Shown: positions 8,498-18,196, counted from the stretch's first letter. The stretch is DNA of 64,000 bases from Rhodobacter flavimaris (GCF_021378075.1 NZ_JAJUOS010000006.1:161905-225904); one strand, 5' to 3'. Notes: a model not told the origin generated them from the sequence alone. Made by a program: numbers and translations.

Positions 8498-9157
8498 ATG
8501 CGCATTCTTCTGATCGAGGACGACACCGTTCTGGGCGCCGCCGTGCGCGACCAGATCGCGTCCGATGGCCATTCGGTCGATTGGGTGACGCGGCTCGATC
8601 AGGCGGGCGATGCGGTGGCGGGAACGGTCTATGACCTGCTGCTGCTCGACCTGATGCTGCCGGACGGGCGCGGCATCGGCTTTCTCAAGGCCCGGCGCGC
8701 AAGGGGCGATGTGACGCCGGTGATCATCCTGACCGCGCTCGACCAGGTCTCGGACCGGATCGAGGGGCTGAATGCCGGGGCAGACGACTACCTTGTGAAA
8801 CCCTTCGATCTGGCGGAGCTTTCGGCCCGGATCGGCTCGGTCTCGCGGCGCTATTCGGGTAATCCGAACCCGCTGATCGAGCATGGCCCCCTCCTGATCG
8901 ACCTGTCGGCGCGCAGCATCCGGCGCGACGGCAAGCCGGTCGTGCTGACTGCGCGGGAATGGGCGCTGTTCGAGGCGCTGCTTGCGCGGCCCGGCCAGCT
9001 TCTGTCGAAGGCCCAGCTGGAGGAAAAGCTTTACGCCTTCGGCGCCGAGATCGAGAGCAACACGATCGAGGTCCATGTCAGCCGCCTGCGCAAGAAACTG
9101 GGCGCGGGCGTGATCGAGACCGAACGCGGCCTTGGCTACCGGCTGGGGGCCGCATGA
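8498..9157 (+). CDS. OmpR/QseB-family response regulator
   Basis: This 220-residue DNA-binding response regulator has a receiver domain at residues 1-115 with acidic pocket E7-D8-D9, phospho-acceptor D51 (LLLLDLMLPDG) and the conserved Lys in VKPFDLAEL. The winged helix follows at 125-220 (LTAREWALFEALLARPG, SNTIEVHVSRLRKKLG). The ATG at 8498 is preferred over upstream starts because AAGGAG lies about 11 bases before it and the protein then begins MRILLIEDD. It overlaps the kinase gene by ATGA. The orthology to QseB or PmrA is by family character only. It probably binds the two 49-bp operators. Confidence 0.88.
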   Translation: MRILLIEDDTVLGAAVRDQIASDGHSVDWVTRLDQAGDAVAGTVYDLLLLDLMLPDGRGIGFLKARRARGDVTPVIILTALDQVSDRIEGLNAGADDYLVKPFDLAELSARIGSVSRRYSGNPNPLIEHGPLLIDLSARSIRRDGKPVVLTAREWALFEALLARPGQLLSKAQLEEKLYAFGAEIESNTIEVHVSRLRKKLGAGVIETERGLGYRLGAA

Positions 9158-10488
9158 AACTGCCGCGCAGCCTTCAGCTTCGGCTTGCGACCTCGGTCGG
9201 CCTCTTGCTGACCGCGCTGTGGCTGACGGCGGCCTCGCTGACCACCGTCGTGCTGCGCAACGAGATGAATGAGGTCTTCGACTCGGCCCTTCAGGAAACC
9301 GCGCAACGGCTGCTGCCGCTCGCCATCGTCGATATCGTGAACCGCGAAGAAGAGGGCATCACGCAGCGTCTGGCCACGATCCGCGAGCATGACGAGTATT
9401 TCACCTATATCGTGCGCGACGAGCGCGGGCGGGTGTTGCTGCAATCGCATGGCGCCGACCCGACGATCTTCCCCGCCTACAAGGGCCCCGGTTTTTCGCA
9501 AAACGCCACCTATCGCTTCTTCCATGACGAGGCCCTGCGCGGCAGCCTGCGCATCTCGGTGGCAGAACCCCTGACCCACCGCGCCGAGGTGGCACGCGAG
9601 ATCCAGATGGGCCTCAGCCTACCGCTGCTGATCGTCATCCCGATCGCGCTTCTGGCGGTGTTGATTGCCGTGCGCCTCAGCCTGCAACCGCTCAACCAGT
9701 TCCGCAGCGCGCTGGCGGCGCGCGGGGCGCGCGATCTGTCGCCGCTGGCCGGGGGCGATCTGCCCACCGAGATCGCGCCGGTTGTCGAGACCCTGAACGG
9801 CCTGCTGACCCGGCTTGAAGGCGCCTTCGAGGCCGAGCGCAACTTTGCCTCGAACGCCGCGCATGAGTTGCGCACCCCCCTTGCGGGCGCCATCGCTCAG
9901 GCGCAGCGGTTGCGTGCGGAAACCACCGACCCGATGGCCCGCGAACGCGCGGGCGAGATTGAGGCCACGCTGAAGCGCCTGACGCGGTTCTCCGAACGGC
10001 TGATGCAACTGGCCCGCGCGGAAGGCGGGCGGCTGCGCCTCGATCATGCCTCGGATCTGCGCACGGTGGTGCGGGTCATCGCGCAGGATATCGGCCGCGC
10101 GGCCTCGCCCGAGCGGCTGCACCTCGATCTGCCTGCGCAGCCGGTCATGTCGGATCTGGACCCCGACATCCTTGGCATCCTGTGCCGCAACCTGATCGAG
10201 AACGCCCTGCGCCATGGCAAGGCTGACGCGCCCGTAGAGGTCTCGCTGAGCGCCTCGGGCCTCTTGCGTGTTGCCAATGACTGCGCACCGGTTGACCCCG
10301 ATACGCTTGCCCGGCTGACCCGGCGGTTCGAGCGCGGTAACACGCGCGCTGATGGCTCTGGCCTTGGACTCACCATCGTTTCGGCCATCGCGCAGGGTAT
10401 CGACAGCGGCCTTACGATCCGCTCGCCAAGGCCCGGTCAGGCAACGGGGTTCGAAGTGTCGATCGCCCTGCCGGTCGAGCACGCCTAG
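9154..10488 (+). CDS. QseC/PmrB-like sensor histidine kinase
   Basis: This 444-residue membrane kinase pairs with the preceding regulator. It has TM1 at about 12-32, a periplasmic sensor of roughly 120 residues, TM2 at about 150-170, a HAMP-like linker, and the H-box NAAHELRTPLAG. The N-box is CRNLIENALRHG and the G-box GLGLTIVSAIA. The start overlaps the regulator stop (ATGA). The final TAG shares a CTAG palindrome with the stop codon of the convergent dctD-like gene. The signal is unknown; relatives respond to metals or cationic compounds. Confidence 0.88.
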   Translation: MKLPRSLQLRLATSVGLLLTALWLTAASLTTVVLRNEMNEVFDSALQETAQRLLPLAIVDIVNREEEGITQRLATIREHDEYFTYIVRDERGRVLLQSHGADPTIFPAYKGPGFSQNATYRFFHDEALRGSLRISVAEPLTHRAEVAREIQMGLSLPLLIVIPIALLAVLIAVRLSLQPLNQFRSALAARGARDLSPLAGGDLPTEIAPVVETLNGLLTRLEGAFEAERNFASNAAHELRTPLAGAIAQAQRLRAETTDPMARERAGEIEATLKRLTRFSERLMQLARAEGGRLRLDHASDLRTVVRVIAQDIGRAASPERLHLDLPAQPVMSDLDPDILGILCRNLIENALRHGKADAPVEVSLSASGLLRVANDCAPVDPDTLARLTRRFERGNTRADGSGLGLTIVSAIAQGIDSGLTIRSPRPGQATGFEVSIALPVEHA

Positions 10489-11789
10489 ACGCGAATCCCG
10501 TAGCGGCCGATCTTGTCGTTCAGCGTGCGCCGGGCGATGCCCAGAACCTGCGCCGCACGCTCGGTATTGCCGCGGCAGCGATCCAACGTCGCGCGGATCT
10601 CGCGCGCCTCATAGGCGGCAACCTTGTCGGCTAGATTTTGCGGCGCGTCCTGCGCAGCGGCGGGCGCGTCGGGCAGATCGAGGCCCAGGGCAAAACGCTC
10701 GGCCGCGGCGCGCAGTTCGCGCACATTGCCGGGCCACGGTCGGCGCAACAGCTGCTGGCGCAGCAGGTAGGGCACCTCGGGCAGGGCCTTGCCATAGCGG
10801 CGCGCGGCGAGTTCCGCGAAATGAACGAAAAGTTGCACGATATCCTGACCAAGCGCGCGCAGCGGCTCCATCACGATCTCGGCCCCCGCCAGCCGATAGA
10901 ACAGATCGGGGCGGAAGCTCTCGTCGAGCGAGAGCTTGCTCAGGTCGGATTTCGACAGGGCGATGATGCGCAGGTCCAGCGGTCGCAGGGTGTTTTCGCC
11001 CAACCGCTCCACTTGGCGCTCTTGCAACGCGCGCAGCAGTTTCGCCTGCGCCGGTTTCGGCATCGCCTCGACCTCGTCAAGAACCAGCGTCCCGCCCGAG
11101 GCGCTTTCGAGCTTGCCGGGCTTGTCGAGCGCGCCGGGAAAGGCGCCCGCGACATGGCCGAACATCTCGATTTCGAATAGCTGTTCCGGCAGCGCGGCAC
11201 AGTTGATCGCCACGAAGGGGCCAGCGGCACGCGGGCTTGCGGCGTGCAAGGCGCGGGCTACCAACTCCTTGCCGGTGCCGGTCTCGCCGGTGACGATGAT
11301 GTCGAGATCGAGCGGCGCCAGCGCCGCGATGCGGGCGCGCAGGGCCTCGATCGCGGGGGACTGGCCCAGTATCTCGGCCCCGTCGCGGCGCTGAAGTTCG
11401 GTTTGCAGACGGCCCAGTTCGGCGCGCGTGGCGGCTGCGCGCAGCACCCGGTCCACCACCGCCAGAAGATGCGCGGCATCATAGGGTTTTTCGAGGAAAT
11501 CCTCGGCACCGAGCCGCATGGCGCGCACGGCATGTGGCACGTCGCCATGACCCGTGATCAGGATCGCGGGCAGCCCCGGCATCCGGGTCTTGAGCACTTC
11601 GAGCAACTCAAACCCGTCCATCCCCGGCATCCGCAGATCGGTGATGATCAGATCGGGCGCCACCGGGGCAGCCAGCGCTGCCTCGCCCGAGGCGAAGCCC
11701 TCGGTCCGGTGGCCGCTCGCGTCGAGCAGATCGCAAAGTGCCGCGCGGTGGTCGGCGTCGTCCTCGACGATATGGATCAATGCGCTCAT
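10485..11789 (-). CDS. dctD: DctD-like sigma-54 response regulator
   Basis: This NtrC-class regulator of 434 residues has a receiver with phospho-acceptor DLIITDLRMPGMDG, an AAA+ domain (Walker A GETGTGKE, Walker B GGTLVLDEVEAMP) and a Fis-type HTH at the C-terminus (TERAAQVLGIARRTLNDKI). The sigma-54 contact loop reads GAFPGA rather than the usual GAFTGA, a change also met in DctD-type proteins. It overlaps the kinase gene by four bases and is the last gene of the TRAP-TAXI operon, so it most likely controls uptake of the TAXI substrate. I found no clear GG-N10-GC promoter upstream of the operon. Confidence 0.86.
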   Translation of the reverse strand: MSALIHIVEDDADHRAALCDLLDASGHRTEGFASGEAALAAPVAPDLIITDLRMPGMDGFELLEVLKTRMPGLPAILITGHGDVPHAVRAMRLGAEDFLEKPYDAAHLLAVVDRVLRAAATRAELGRLQTELQRRDGAEILGQSPAIEALRARIAALAPLDLDIIVTGETGTGKELVARALHAASPRAAGPFVAINCAALPEQLFEIEMFGHVAGAFPGALDKPGKLESASGGTLVLDEVEAMPKPAQAKLLRALQERQVERLGENTLRPLDLRIIALSKSDLSKLSLDESFRPDLFYRLAGAEIVMEPLRALGQDIVQLFVHFAELAARRYGKALPEVPYLLRQQLLRRPWPGNVRELRAAAERFALGLDLPDAPAAAQDAPQNLADKVAAYEAREIRATLDRCRGNTERAAQVLGIARRTLNDKIGRYGIRV

Positions 11790-13576
11790 GCCCGCGCCTC
11801 TTCGATCAGCGGCAGTATGGCGGTCATCCGCGTGCCTTCACCGGGGACCGAGTGCACCTCGAACCGCCCGCCGAATTCAGACAGGATCGCCTGCGAAATG
11901 GCAAGGCCAAGGCCCAGCCCCTCGCTATTGGTTTTGGTCGAGAAGAAGGGCTCGGTCACGCGGGGCAGGTCTTCGGGGGCGATACCTGTGCCGGTGTCCT
12001 CGACGCTCAGATGCACCTCGGCGCCATGCGTAGCGACGATTAGGCGCACCTCGCGCCGGGGCAGCCCCTCGACCGCGTCGAGCGCATTCAAAAGCAGGTT
12101 GAGCAGCACCTGTTCAAGCCGCACGCGCCCCGCCTTGACCCGAATGGGCGCGCCCTCGACCGTCAGATCCGGCACCACCCCCACGGCGCGGGCGCGCGGC
12201 TGCACCAGTTCCAGCGCGCTTTCGGCAACCTGCACGGGGTCGATCTCATCCAGCGTGCCGCTTTCCTTGCGCGAGAAGGACTTGAGATGTTTGATCGTGC
12301 GCTGCATCCGCCGGATCAGGTTGCGCGCGGTCTCGATACGCGGGCCGGTGCGCTCGGGGGTGCGTTCGAGCGAAAGTTCAGCCGCAGCAAGCGTGGCTTC
12401 CATCGCGGCCAGGGGTTGGCTGACCTCATGCACGATGGCGGCGGACATACGGCCAAGCGCGGCCATCTTCTCGGTATGGATCAGGCTTTCCTGCGCGGCG
12501 CGCAGTTCGGCCTCGGTCTGGCGGCGGGCCTCGATCTCGCGGGCGAGCATCCGGGTGCGCTCTTCGACCTTGCGTTCGAGCAGTTCCGACTGGCGCAGGC
12601 GCAGCGCGACAAGCTGGCGGCGCTGGCGCTGGATCTTCGCCATCCCGATGCCAAGCCCCCAGCAAAGCGCCGCCCCCGCCCCCCAGCCAAGTGCGGCGAA
12701 GATCGCGGGCAGGACCGGGGCGGCCGAGATCATGCGCCAATCAGGTCCGAAAGGTGCGCTTTGCGTGCGCAATCGCGACCCTGCCCCGTCAAAGATCCAG
12801 CCCTGCGCGCCATGCAATAGGGGTTCGTCCACCCGCACCTCGGCTCCGTAATAGGTGCGCTGCGAGGTCAGGCGTGCCACCGCCTCTGGCGAGAGTGGCT
12901 CAAGCGGCTGATAGCGCCATGCGGGTTCGCCCGACAGAAACACGATGCCATCGACATCGGCCACGGCATTGGCCTGCCCCGCCGCGCGCCATGCCTCTTC
13001 CAGCGGGTCGAGGACGACCTTCACGACAACGACCCCCTGCTTGCCCGCATCAAGGTCGATGCGCGCGGCCAGGAAGTAGCCCGGTGTGCCGGTGGTCACG
13101 CCAATGGCGTAAAACCCGCCCGCACCGTTCTCGATCGCCTCGCGGAAATAGGGGCGGAAGCTGTAGTTGTTGCCGACGAAGCTCTCACCCGTATCCCAGT
13201 TCGAGGCTGCGAGCGTCTGCCCTGCGCCATCCATCAGATACAAGTGGCTTGCCCCCGCAAGCCCGGTCACACGCTGCAAATACCGGTTCGCGGCGTCGAT
13301 CACGGACGGGTCTTCGGGGTGCAGGATGGCGTCGCGGATGCGGGCATCCTCGCCGGTGACCTTGGGCAGGTAGCGAAAGCGGTCGATCTCGGTCTCAAGC
13401 GCGCGCAGGCTGAGGATCAGGCTTTGTTGCAGCCGCGCGTCAATGTCGGCAATGGCCGCACGCCAGGCCAGTGCGCCCGCGAGGACAGCGACGCAGCAGA
13501 TGGTCAGCACGCTTAGCGCAGCGGGCACCCGGCGCAGACGGGACAGGCCGCCCCCGGTTGCCGCGCCCGCCGTCAT
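11786..13576 (-). CDS. dctB: DctB-like sensor histidine kinase
   Basis: This 596-residue kinase has two TM helices (about 20-40 and 305-325) flanking a periplasmic double-Cache-like sensor with NWDTGESFVGNNYSFRPYF and YAIGVTTGTPGYFLAARI, the hallmark of C4-dicarboxylate kinases. A short coiled coil follows, then H-box AAIVHEVSQPLAAME, N-box LLLNALDAVEG and G-box GLGLGLAISQAI. The start at 13576 overlaps the DUF1850 stop (ATGA), so longer upstream starts are unlikely. It presumably senses the organic acid moved by the adjacent TRAP-TAXI system. Confidence 0.86.
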   Translation of the reverse strand: MTAGAATGGGLSRLRRVPAALSVLTICCVAVLAGALAWRAAIADIDARLQQSLILSLRALETEIDRFRYLPKVTGEDARIRDAILHPEDPSVIDAANRYLQRVTGLAGASHLYLMDGAGQTLAASNWDTGESFVGNNYSFRPYFREAIENGAGGFYAIGVTTGTPGYFLAARIDLDAGKQGVVVVKVVLDPLEEAWRAAGQANAVADVDGIVFLSGEPAWRYQPLEPLSPEAVARLTSQRTYYGAEVRVDEPLLHGAQGWIFDGAGSRLRTQSAPFGPDWRMISAAPVLPAIFAALGWGAGAALCWGLGIGMAKIQRQRRQLVALRLRQSELLERKVEERTRMLAREIEARRQTEAELRAAQESLIHTEKMAALGRMSAAIVHEVSQPLAAMEATLAAAELSLERTPERTGPRIETARNLIRRMQRTIKHLKSFSRKESGTLDEIDPVQVAESALELVQPRARAVGVVPDLTVEGAPIRVKAGRVRLEQVLLNLLLNALDAVEGLPRREVRLIVATHGAEVHLSVEDTGTGIAPEDLPRVTEPFFSTKTNSEGLGLGLAISQAILSEFGGRFEVHSVPGEGTRMTAILPLIEEARA

Positions 13577-13935
13577 GGCGCGCAGGGCCGCAGGACAAGG
13601 GGCTCGGCTTCGGTGGCGCCAAGCGTCACGCAATCGACGCCGCAGAGTTGCCACCCCGAGGGCGTCTTGCCCGAGGCCGCCAGCACCAGTTCACGCACCG
13701 GCGGTGCCGAGGGTTGCCAGACCCACCAGCCATCCGCAAACACGCCATCGGGGCCGGGTTCCATCCCCGCCCCCGATCCTTTGACCGCCGCCTCGATCAG
13801 CCGCATCCGCCCATCCTCGACCCGCCAACGCTCGCGCCAGCTTTCCTTCTCGACCGAATGGGTCCATTCGAGGCTGAACTCGCCGCCCGCCGCAAGGGCA
13901 ATCGTCATCGCCCCCGCGATCAGGCAGCTGCTCAT
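13573..13935 (-). CDS. DUF1850 protein of TRAP-TAXI operon
   Basis: This 120-residue protein matches DUF1850, a small domain regularly encoded with TAXI-type TRAP transporters: a hydrophobic N-terminus, FSLEWTHSVEKESWRERW, then GAGMEPGPDGVFADGWWVW. It overlaps its neighbours on both sides by four bases. The biochemical role is unknown; context makes it an accessory of the transporter or of the sensor. Confidence 0.78.
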   Translation of the reverse strand: MSSCLIAGAMTIALAAGGEFSLEWTHSVEKESWRERWRVEDGRMRLIEAAVKGSGAGMEPGPDGVFADGWWVWQPSAPPVRELVLAASGKTPSGWQLCGVDCVTLGATEAEPLVLRPCAP

Positions 13936-16019
13936 GCCGGCACCCGGCCCCGGCGCACCCAGAGGAGCGCGCCGAAGAGGATGGCAAGGGCGAAGCCCAT
14001 CTCATCGGTCAGGGCCAGCGCCGCGACAAGGCAGAAGGCGCCCGCCATGGCGATCAGCCGCTCCCACACCGCCAGCGGACGGCCAAGCCAGCCGATCACC
14101 GCCGCGCCCCAAAGCGCCAGCGATAGCACCGCCTTGAGCACGATATAGGCCACAGCCGGGATATAGCCGATCGAAGCTGCCAGCGGCCCGCCGTCTTGCA
14201 GCATCAGGGCCGGGGTATAGACCGCCATGAAGGGCACAACGAAGCCTGCCGCGGCGACCTTGACGGCCTCGAAGCTGATGCGCAGACCGCTTTCCTTGGC
14301 GATCGGGGCGGCGGCAAAGCAGGCCAGCGCCACGGGCGGCGTCAGGTCGGCGAGGATACCGAAGTAGAAGACGAACATATGGCTGACGATCAGCGGCACA
14401 CCAAGCGCCAGCAGCGCCGGACCTGCGATCGACGAGGTGATGATGTAGTTCGGGATCGTCGGGATCCCCATCCCCAACACGATACAGGTGATCATCGTCA
14501 GCACGAGCGACAGGAACAGGCTGTTCTCGCCCACGCCCACGATATACTGCCCGAACGTGTTGGCCGCGCCGGTCAGGGTCATCACGCCGATGATCACACC
14601 CACCAGAGCACAGGCGATACCCACCGGCAGCGCGGTCTTGGCGCCCTCGGCTAGGCTGTCGCGGCACAAAGCCAGCGTCTCGCGCCCGCCTTTCGAGAAG
14701 ATATTGACAGCGACCAGCGCCGCCAGCGCGATCAGCACAATATTCAGGCCGAACTTGAAGAAGGCCGCCGCGATCAGGCCAAGGAAGATCCAGAAGATCA
14801 GCCGCAGCACACCATCGGGCAGGCCAAGTGCGACCGAGCCACCGAGGATCAGCATCCCCGTCAGGGCAAGGCCTACGGTGCCCGCGAAAAGTGGCGTGTA
14901 GCCCGAGAACAGCAGGTAGACGAGCACCGCCAGCGGCAGGATCAGATACCAGCCCTCTTTCAGCGCGGCCATGGCCGAGGGCAGATCCTCGCGCTTGAGG
15001 CCGCGCAGGTTGCGCTTGCCTGCCTCAAGGTGAACCATCCAGAAGACGCCGAGGAAATAGAGGATCGCGGGGATCAGCGCGGCCTTGACGACCTCGACAT
15101 ATTCCACGCCAAGCGTCTCGGCCATGACGAATGCCACGGCGCCCATCACCGGCGGCATGATCTGCCCGCCCATCGAGGCGGTGGCCTCGACCCCGCCTGC
15201 GAAGGCAGGGCGGTAGCCGAAGCTTTTCATCAGCGGGATGGTGAATTGCCCAGTGGTGACCACGTTTGCCACGCCCGAACCCGAGATCGTGCCCATCAGC
15301 CCCGAGGACAGCACCGACACCTTGGCCGCGCCGCCCATCTTGTGACCGACGAGGCCAAGCGAGACATCGGTGAACAGCTTGATCATCCCGGCTTTCTCAA
15401 GGAAGGCGCCGAACAGGATGAAGAGGAAGATATAGGTCGCCGAAACATAGGTCGGGATGCCGTAGATCCCCTCGGTGCCATAGGTCAGGTGCTCGATCAC
15501 CTGCGAAAAATCGTAGCCGCGATGGTCGAGCGGGGCGGGCAGATACTCGCCCCAGAGTGCATAGGACAGGAACAGGCCCGAGATGATAGGCAGCGCGGGG
15601 CCCATCAGTAGCCAGGCCGCGGTGAAGATGGTGACCAGCGCCGCGACGCCAAAGACGATGTCGCGCATCAGCGGATCGCCTGCGCGCATCAGCAACTCGG
15701 TGAACTCGATCCACTGGTAGGCAGCCACGGCCACGCCGATCCCGGCCAGCGCGTAGGACACCGCCTTCATCGCCGGGCCCCGATGCTTGGCAATCGCCAA
15801 GAGCGGCAGACCAAGGGCCAACAGGAAGCCCACATGGACCGCACGCACGACCTGGCTGGGCAGGTCGATCACATGGGCCGCGACCGAGATTTGAAAGACA
15901 GAGAAGGCAAAGGCCAGCCAGAACAGCCCGCGCCCTTCGAGCGTATCGGGAAAGCTTTCCGCCAGCGGATCGTGCAGCCCGAGGTCATCCTCGGGCAGGT
16001 GATGTTTGGTCTGTTCCAT
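13932..16019 (-). CDS. TRAP-TAXI transporter fused DctQM permease
   Basis: This fused permease of about 695 residues combines the small (DctQ) and large (DctM) TRAP subunits and should drive sodium- or proton-coupled import of an organic acid. The N-terminal four-helix part spans about residues 30-170. The M part follows, with GTISGSGVANVVTTGQFTIPLMK, ASMGGQIMPPVMGAVAFVMAE and GMGIPTIPNYIITSS. The start at 16019 is chosen over 16034 because GGGGAGGA precedes it. It lies 65 bp after the TAXI receptor gene and overlaps the DUF1850 gene. Confidence 0.9.
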   Translation of the reverse strand: MEQTKHHLPEDDLGLHDPLAESFPDTLEGRGLFWLAFAFSVFQISVAAHVIDLPSQVVRAVHVGFLLALGLPLLAIAKHRGPAMKAVSYALAGIGVAVAAYQWIEFTELLMRAGDPLMRDIVFGVAALVTIFTAAWLLMGPALPIISGLFLSYALWGEYLPAPLDHRGYDFSQVIEHLTYGTEGIYGIPTYVSATYIFLFILFGAFLEKAGMIKLFTDVSLGLVGHKMGGAAKVSVLSSGLMGTISGSGVANVVTTGQFTIPLMKSFGYRPAFAGGVEATASMGGQIMPPVMGAVAFVMAETLGVEYVEVVKAALIPAILYFLGVFWMVHLEAGKRNLRGLKREDLPSAMAALKEGWYLILPLAVLVYLLFSGYTPLFAGTVGLALTGMLILGGSVALGLPDGVLRLIFWIFLGLIAAAFFKFGLNIVLIALAALVAVNIFSKGGRETLALCRDSLAEGAKTALPVGIACALVGVIIGVMTLTGAANTFGQYIVGVGENSLFLSLVLTMITCIVLGMGIPTIPNYIITSSIAGPALLALGVPLIVSHMFVFYFGILADLTPPVALACFAAAPIAKESGLRISFEAVKVAAAGFVVPFMAVYTPALMLQDGGPLAASIGYIPAVAYIVLKAVLSLALWGAAVIGWLGRPLAVWERLIAMAGAFCLVAALALTDEMGFALAILFGALLWVRRGRVPA

Positions 16020-16084
16020 GATGTCCTCCCCCATGGGTAGCGGCCCGGCTGACCGGACCGCCCCCGTGCCCCTTCAGGCAGTGC

Positions 16085-17032
16085 TCAGAGCAAACCTTGC
16101 TCTTTGTAGAAGCGCTCGGCGCCCGGGTGCAGCGGGATGGGCGAGCCCTTGACCGCGCTTTCCAGGCTGATGCCGCCGGCAGCGCTATGCGCGGCCTTGA
16201 GGGTGTCGAGGTTCTCGAACATCAGCTTGGTCATCTGGTAGGCGACCTCGTCCGACACTTCTTCGTGCGTGACTAGGAAGTTCACGACGGCAACGGTCGG
16301 CACGTCGGCGGCCTGGCCTTCGTAGGTGCCGGCCGGGATGGAGCTGGCGATATAGGGCGCGCCCAGGCTTTCGGCCACTTCGTCCGGGACCGACAGGAAG
16401 GTGATCGGCTGCGAGGTCGCCAGATCCTTCAGCGCCGCGTTGCCCAGACCCGAGGATTGCAGCGTCGCATCCAGCTGGCGGTTCTTCATCAGTTCAACCG
16501 ATTCCGCGAAGGGCAGGTATTCGAGCTTGCCCAGATCCTCGTAGCTCATGCCCGAGGCGCCAAAGATCGCGCGGGCGTTCAGCTCGGTGCCCGATTTGGC
16601 CGCGCCGACCGAGAGGCTCTTGCCCTTGAGGTCCGCAACCGTGGTCGCGCCGGTTTCCGACAGCGCGGCGATCTGGATCACGTTGGGATAGATCGCGGCA
16701 ATGGCGCGCAGCTTGCTCAGCGGCTCCTTGAAGCCCGCGTCGGCATTGCCTTCCCAGGCATATTTGACCGAGTCGCCCAGTGCGAAGGCCAGCTCGCCCT
16801 TGCCCTGTTGCAGCAGGTTCAGGTTCTCGACCGAGGCCTTGGTCGATTGCACCTGGGTGCGCGCGCCCTCGATGCCCTTGGCGTAGATATCCGACAGCGC
16901 CACGCCGAGCGGGTAATAGACCCCCGAAGTGCCGCCCGTCAGAATATTGATGAATTCGCTGGCCTGTGCGACCGGCGCCGAAACCGCGATGGCCCCGGCG
17001 ACAACGGCGCCGAGCTTCAAGTTGTGGAACAT
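16085..17032 (-). CDS. TAXI-family TRAP substrate-binding protein
   Basis: This periplasmic receptor of 315 residues has a signal peptide (MFHNLKLGAVVAGAIAVSAPVAQA) and TAXI hallmarks: ILTGGTSGVYYPLGVALSDIYAK, QSTKASVENLNLLQQGKGELAFALGDS, and GAAKSGTELNARAIF. The C-terminus HPGAERFYKEQGLL is also typical. The ATG at 17032 has GGAGG five bases before it; an adjacent ATG at 17035 is the alternative. It is the first gene of the operon that continues to dctD. The ligand is unknown; characterised TAXI proteins bind glutamate or other dicarboxylates. Confidence 0.88.
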   Translation of the reverse strand: MFHNLKLGAVVAGAIAVSAPVAQASEFINILTGGTSGVYYPLGVALSDIYAKGIEGARTQVQSTKASVENLNLLQQGKGELAFALGDSVKYAWEGNADAGFKEPLSKLRAIAAIYPNVIQIAALSETGATTVADLKGKSLSVGAAKSGTELNARAIFGASGMSYEDLGKLEYLPFAESVELMKNRQLDATLQSSGLGNAALKDLATSQPITFLSVPDEVAESLGAPYIASSIPAGTYEGQAADVPTVAVVNFLVTHEEVSDEVAYQMTKLMFENLDTLKAAHSAAGGISLESAVKGSPIPLHPGAERFYKEQGLL

Positions 17033-17206
17033 CATGTCCTCCCAATGCATATTCCCCGCCTCCCGCGGGGCTGTGCAACAGGGTGAGGGCAAAGCGCCCG
17101 CGATCAAACCTCTTTCGGGAATACCGGGCCAGATTCGTGGCAGCTTCCCGCCCCGGCTCTGGCCGGTTTCCGCCACACGCGGGAATTTCGATTTTCTGTC
17201 AGACCC

Positions 17207-18076
17207 TTAGCGAACGCGCAGCCGGGCGCCCTCGGCACCTTTGGGCGCGAGGTTGGCAATCCCGATCAGGACCAGAACGACAAGGTTCATCACCACCGCA
17301 TAGATCAGGCCCGGAATCGACAGCTCAGGCGATTTGAGCAGGGTGCCCGCGACAAAGATCGTGACGGCGACGTTTTGCAGCGACACCTCGGTCATGATCG
17401 TGCGGGTCGCTGCCGGCTCAAGGCGCAGCCCGCGCCCGGCGATGAAGGCGAGAGCGGGCGCCACCACCGCCAGGGTCACGACCGCCATGCCGGTCTCGGC
17501 GAAGGCACGCTGCATCGCGCCCCAGTTCTGCGCGAAAGTGGCCAGCACCATCAGGACAAACAGCAGCTTGGCCAGCGGATCGACGACGCGCACCAGCCTT
17601 GCCACCAGACGCGGCGCGAAATGGGCCAGCCCCATCCCCAGCAGCATCGGCACGATCGCCACCGCCGACATGCCAAGCGAGATCTTCAGCAGGCTGGCGG
17701 GTTGCGGCGCGGCGACACCCGCCGCCACCAGCACCAGCGGCAGGGTGATCGGCGCCAGAAGGCTCGTGCTCAGCGTCATCGCGACGGACAGGCCCACCTT
17801 GCCCCGCGCGAGATGCGTGGCGTAGTTCGAGGTCACCCCGCCGGGCGACGCCGCAACCAGCATCAGCCCCGCCATCAGCATCGGCGACAGACCAAAGAGG
17901 CTGCCGATCACAAAGGCCAGCAACGGCAGCCCGAGCACCTGCAACGCCAGCCCCGCGCCATAGGCGGGCGAGCCGCGCAGCGCGCCGGTGATATCGCGCA
18001 GCGCAAGGCGCAGCCCCAGCGAAAACATCAGGATCATCATCGCCACCGGCAAGAAGGCCGCAAGGATCGCCGTCAT
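17207..18076 (-). CDS. Bile acid:sodium symporter family (BASS) transporter
   Basis: This 289-residue membrane protein of the BASS family has about nine to ten hydrophobic helices and the motifs LVAASPGGVTSNYATHLARG (with the characteristic SPGG) and TEVSLQNVAVTIFVAGTLL. The start at 18076 follows GGGAG by six bases. It is transcribed away from the Sco gene. Known BASS members carry bile acids, pyruvate or other organic anions; the substrate here is unknown. Confidence 0.83.
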   Translation of the reverse strand: MTAILAAFLPVAMMILMFSLGLRLALRDITGALRGSPAYGAGLALQVLGLPLLAFVIGSLFGLSPMLMAGLMLVAASPGGVTSNYATHLARGKVGLSVAMTLSTSLLAPITLPLVLVAAGVAAPQPASLLKISLGMSAVAIVPMLLGMGLAHFAPRLVARLVRVVDPLAKLLFVLMVLATFAQNWGAMQRAFAETGMAVVTLAVVAPALAFIAGRGLRLEPAATRTIMTEVSLQNVAVTIFVAGTLLKSPELSIPGLIYAVVMNLVVLVLIGIANLAPKGAEGARLRVR

Positions 18077-18127
18077 TGGAAACTCCCGTTCTTTCGTTCT
18101 GGATGCCTTGCGCCGCGCCGCGCGTCC

Positions 18128-18141
18128 CTGATCAAAGTCAA
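18128..18141 (+). promoter_or_regulatory. Degenerate NNR/FNR-type box upstream of sco
   Basis: CTGATCAAAGTCAA keeps the right half-site (TCAA) and has one mismatch in the left half (CTGA for TTGA). Its centre is 62 bp before the Sco start, the same range as the better boxes in this window. Confidence 0.45.
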
Positions 18142-18196
18142 GGTTACGCGCGGCGCCGGGGGGTAGGGTCCGCCCATCACTACGAGGACATGGCCC

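Noticed and set aside
17036..17206. Possible sigma-54 promoter before the TAXI operon
   Set aside because: I looked for GG-N10-GC with a TGGCAC/TTGC pattern on the minus strand; TTGCA is present near 17092-17096 but the -24 GG is missing.
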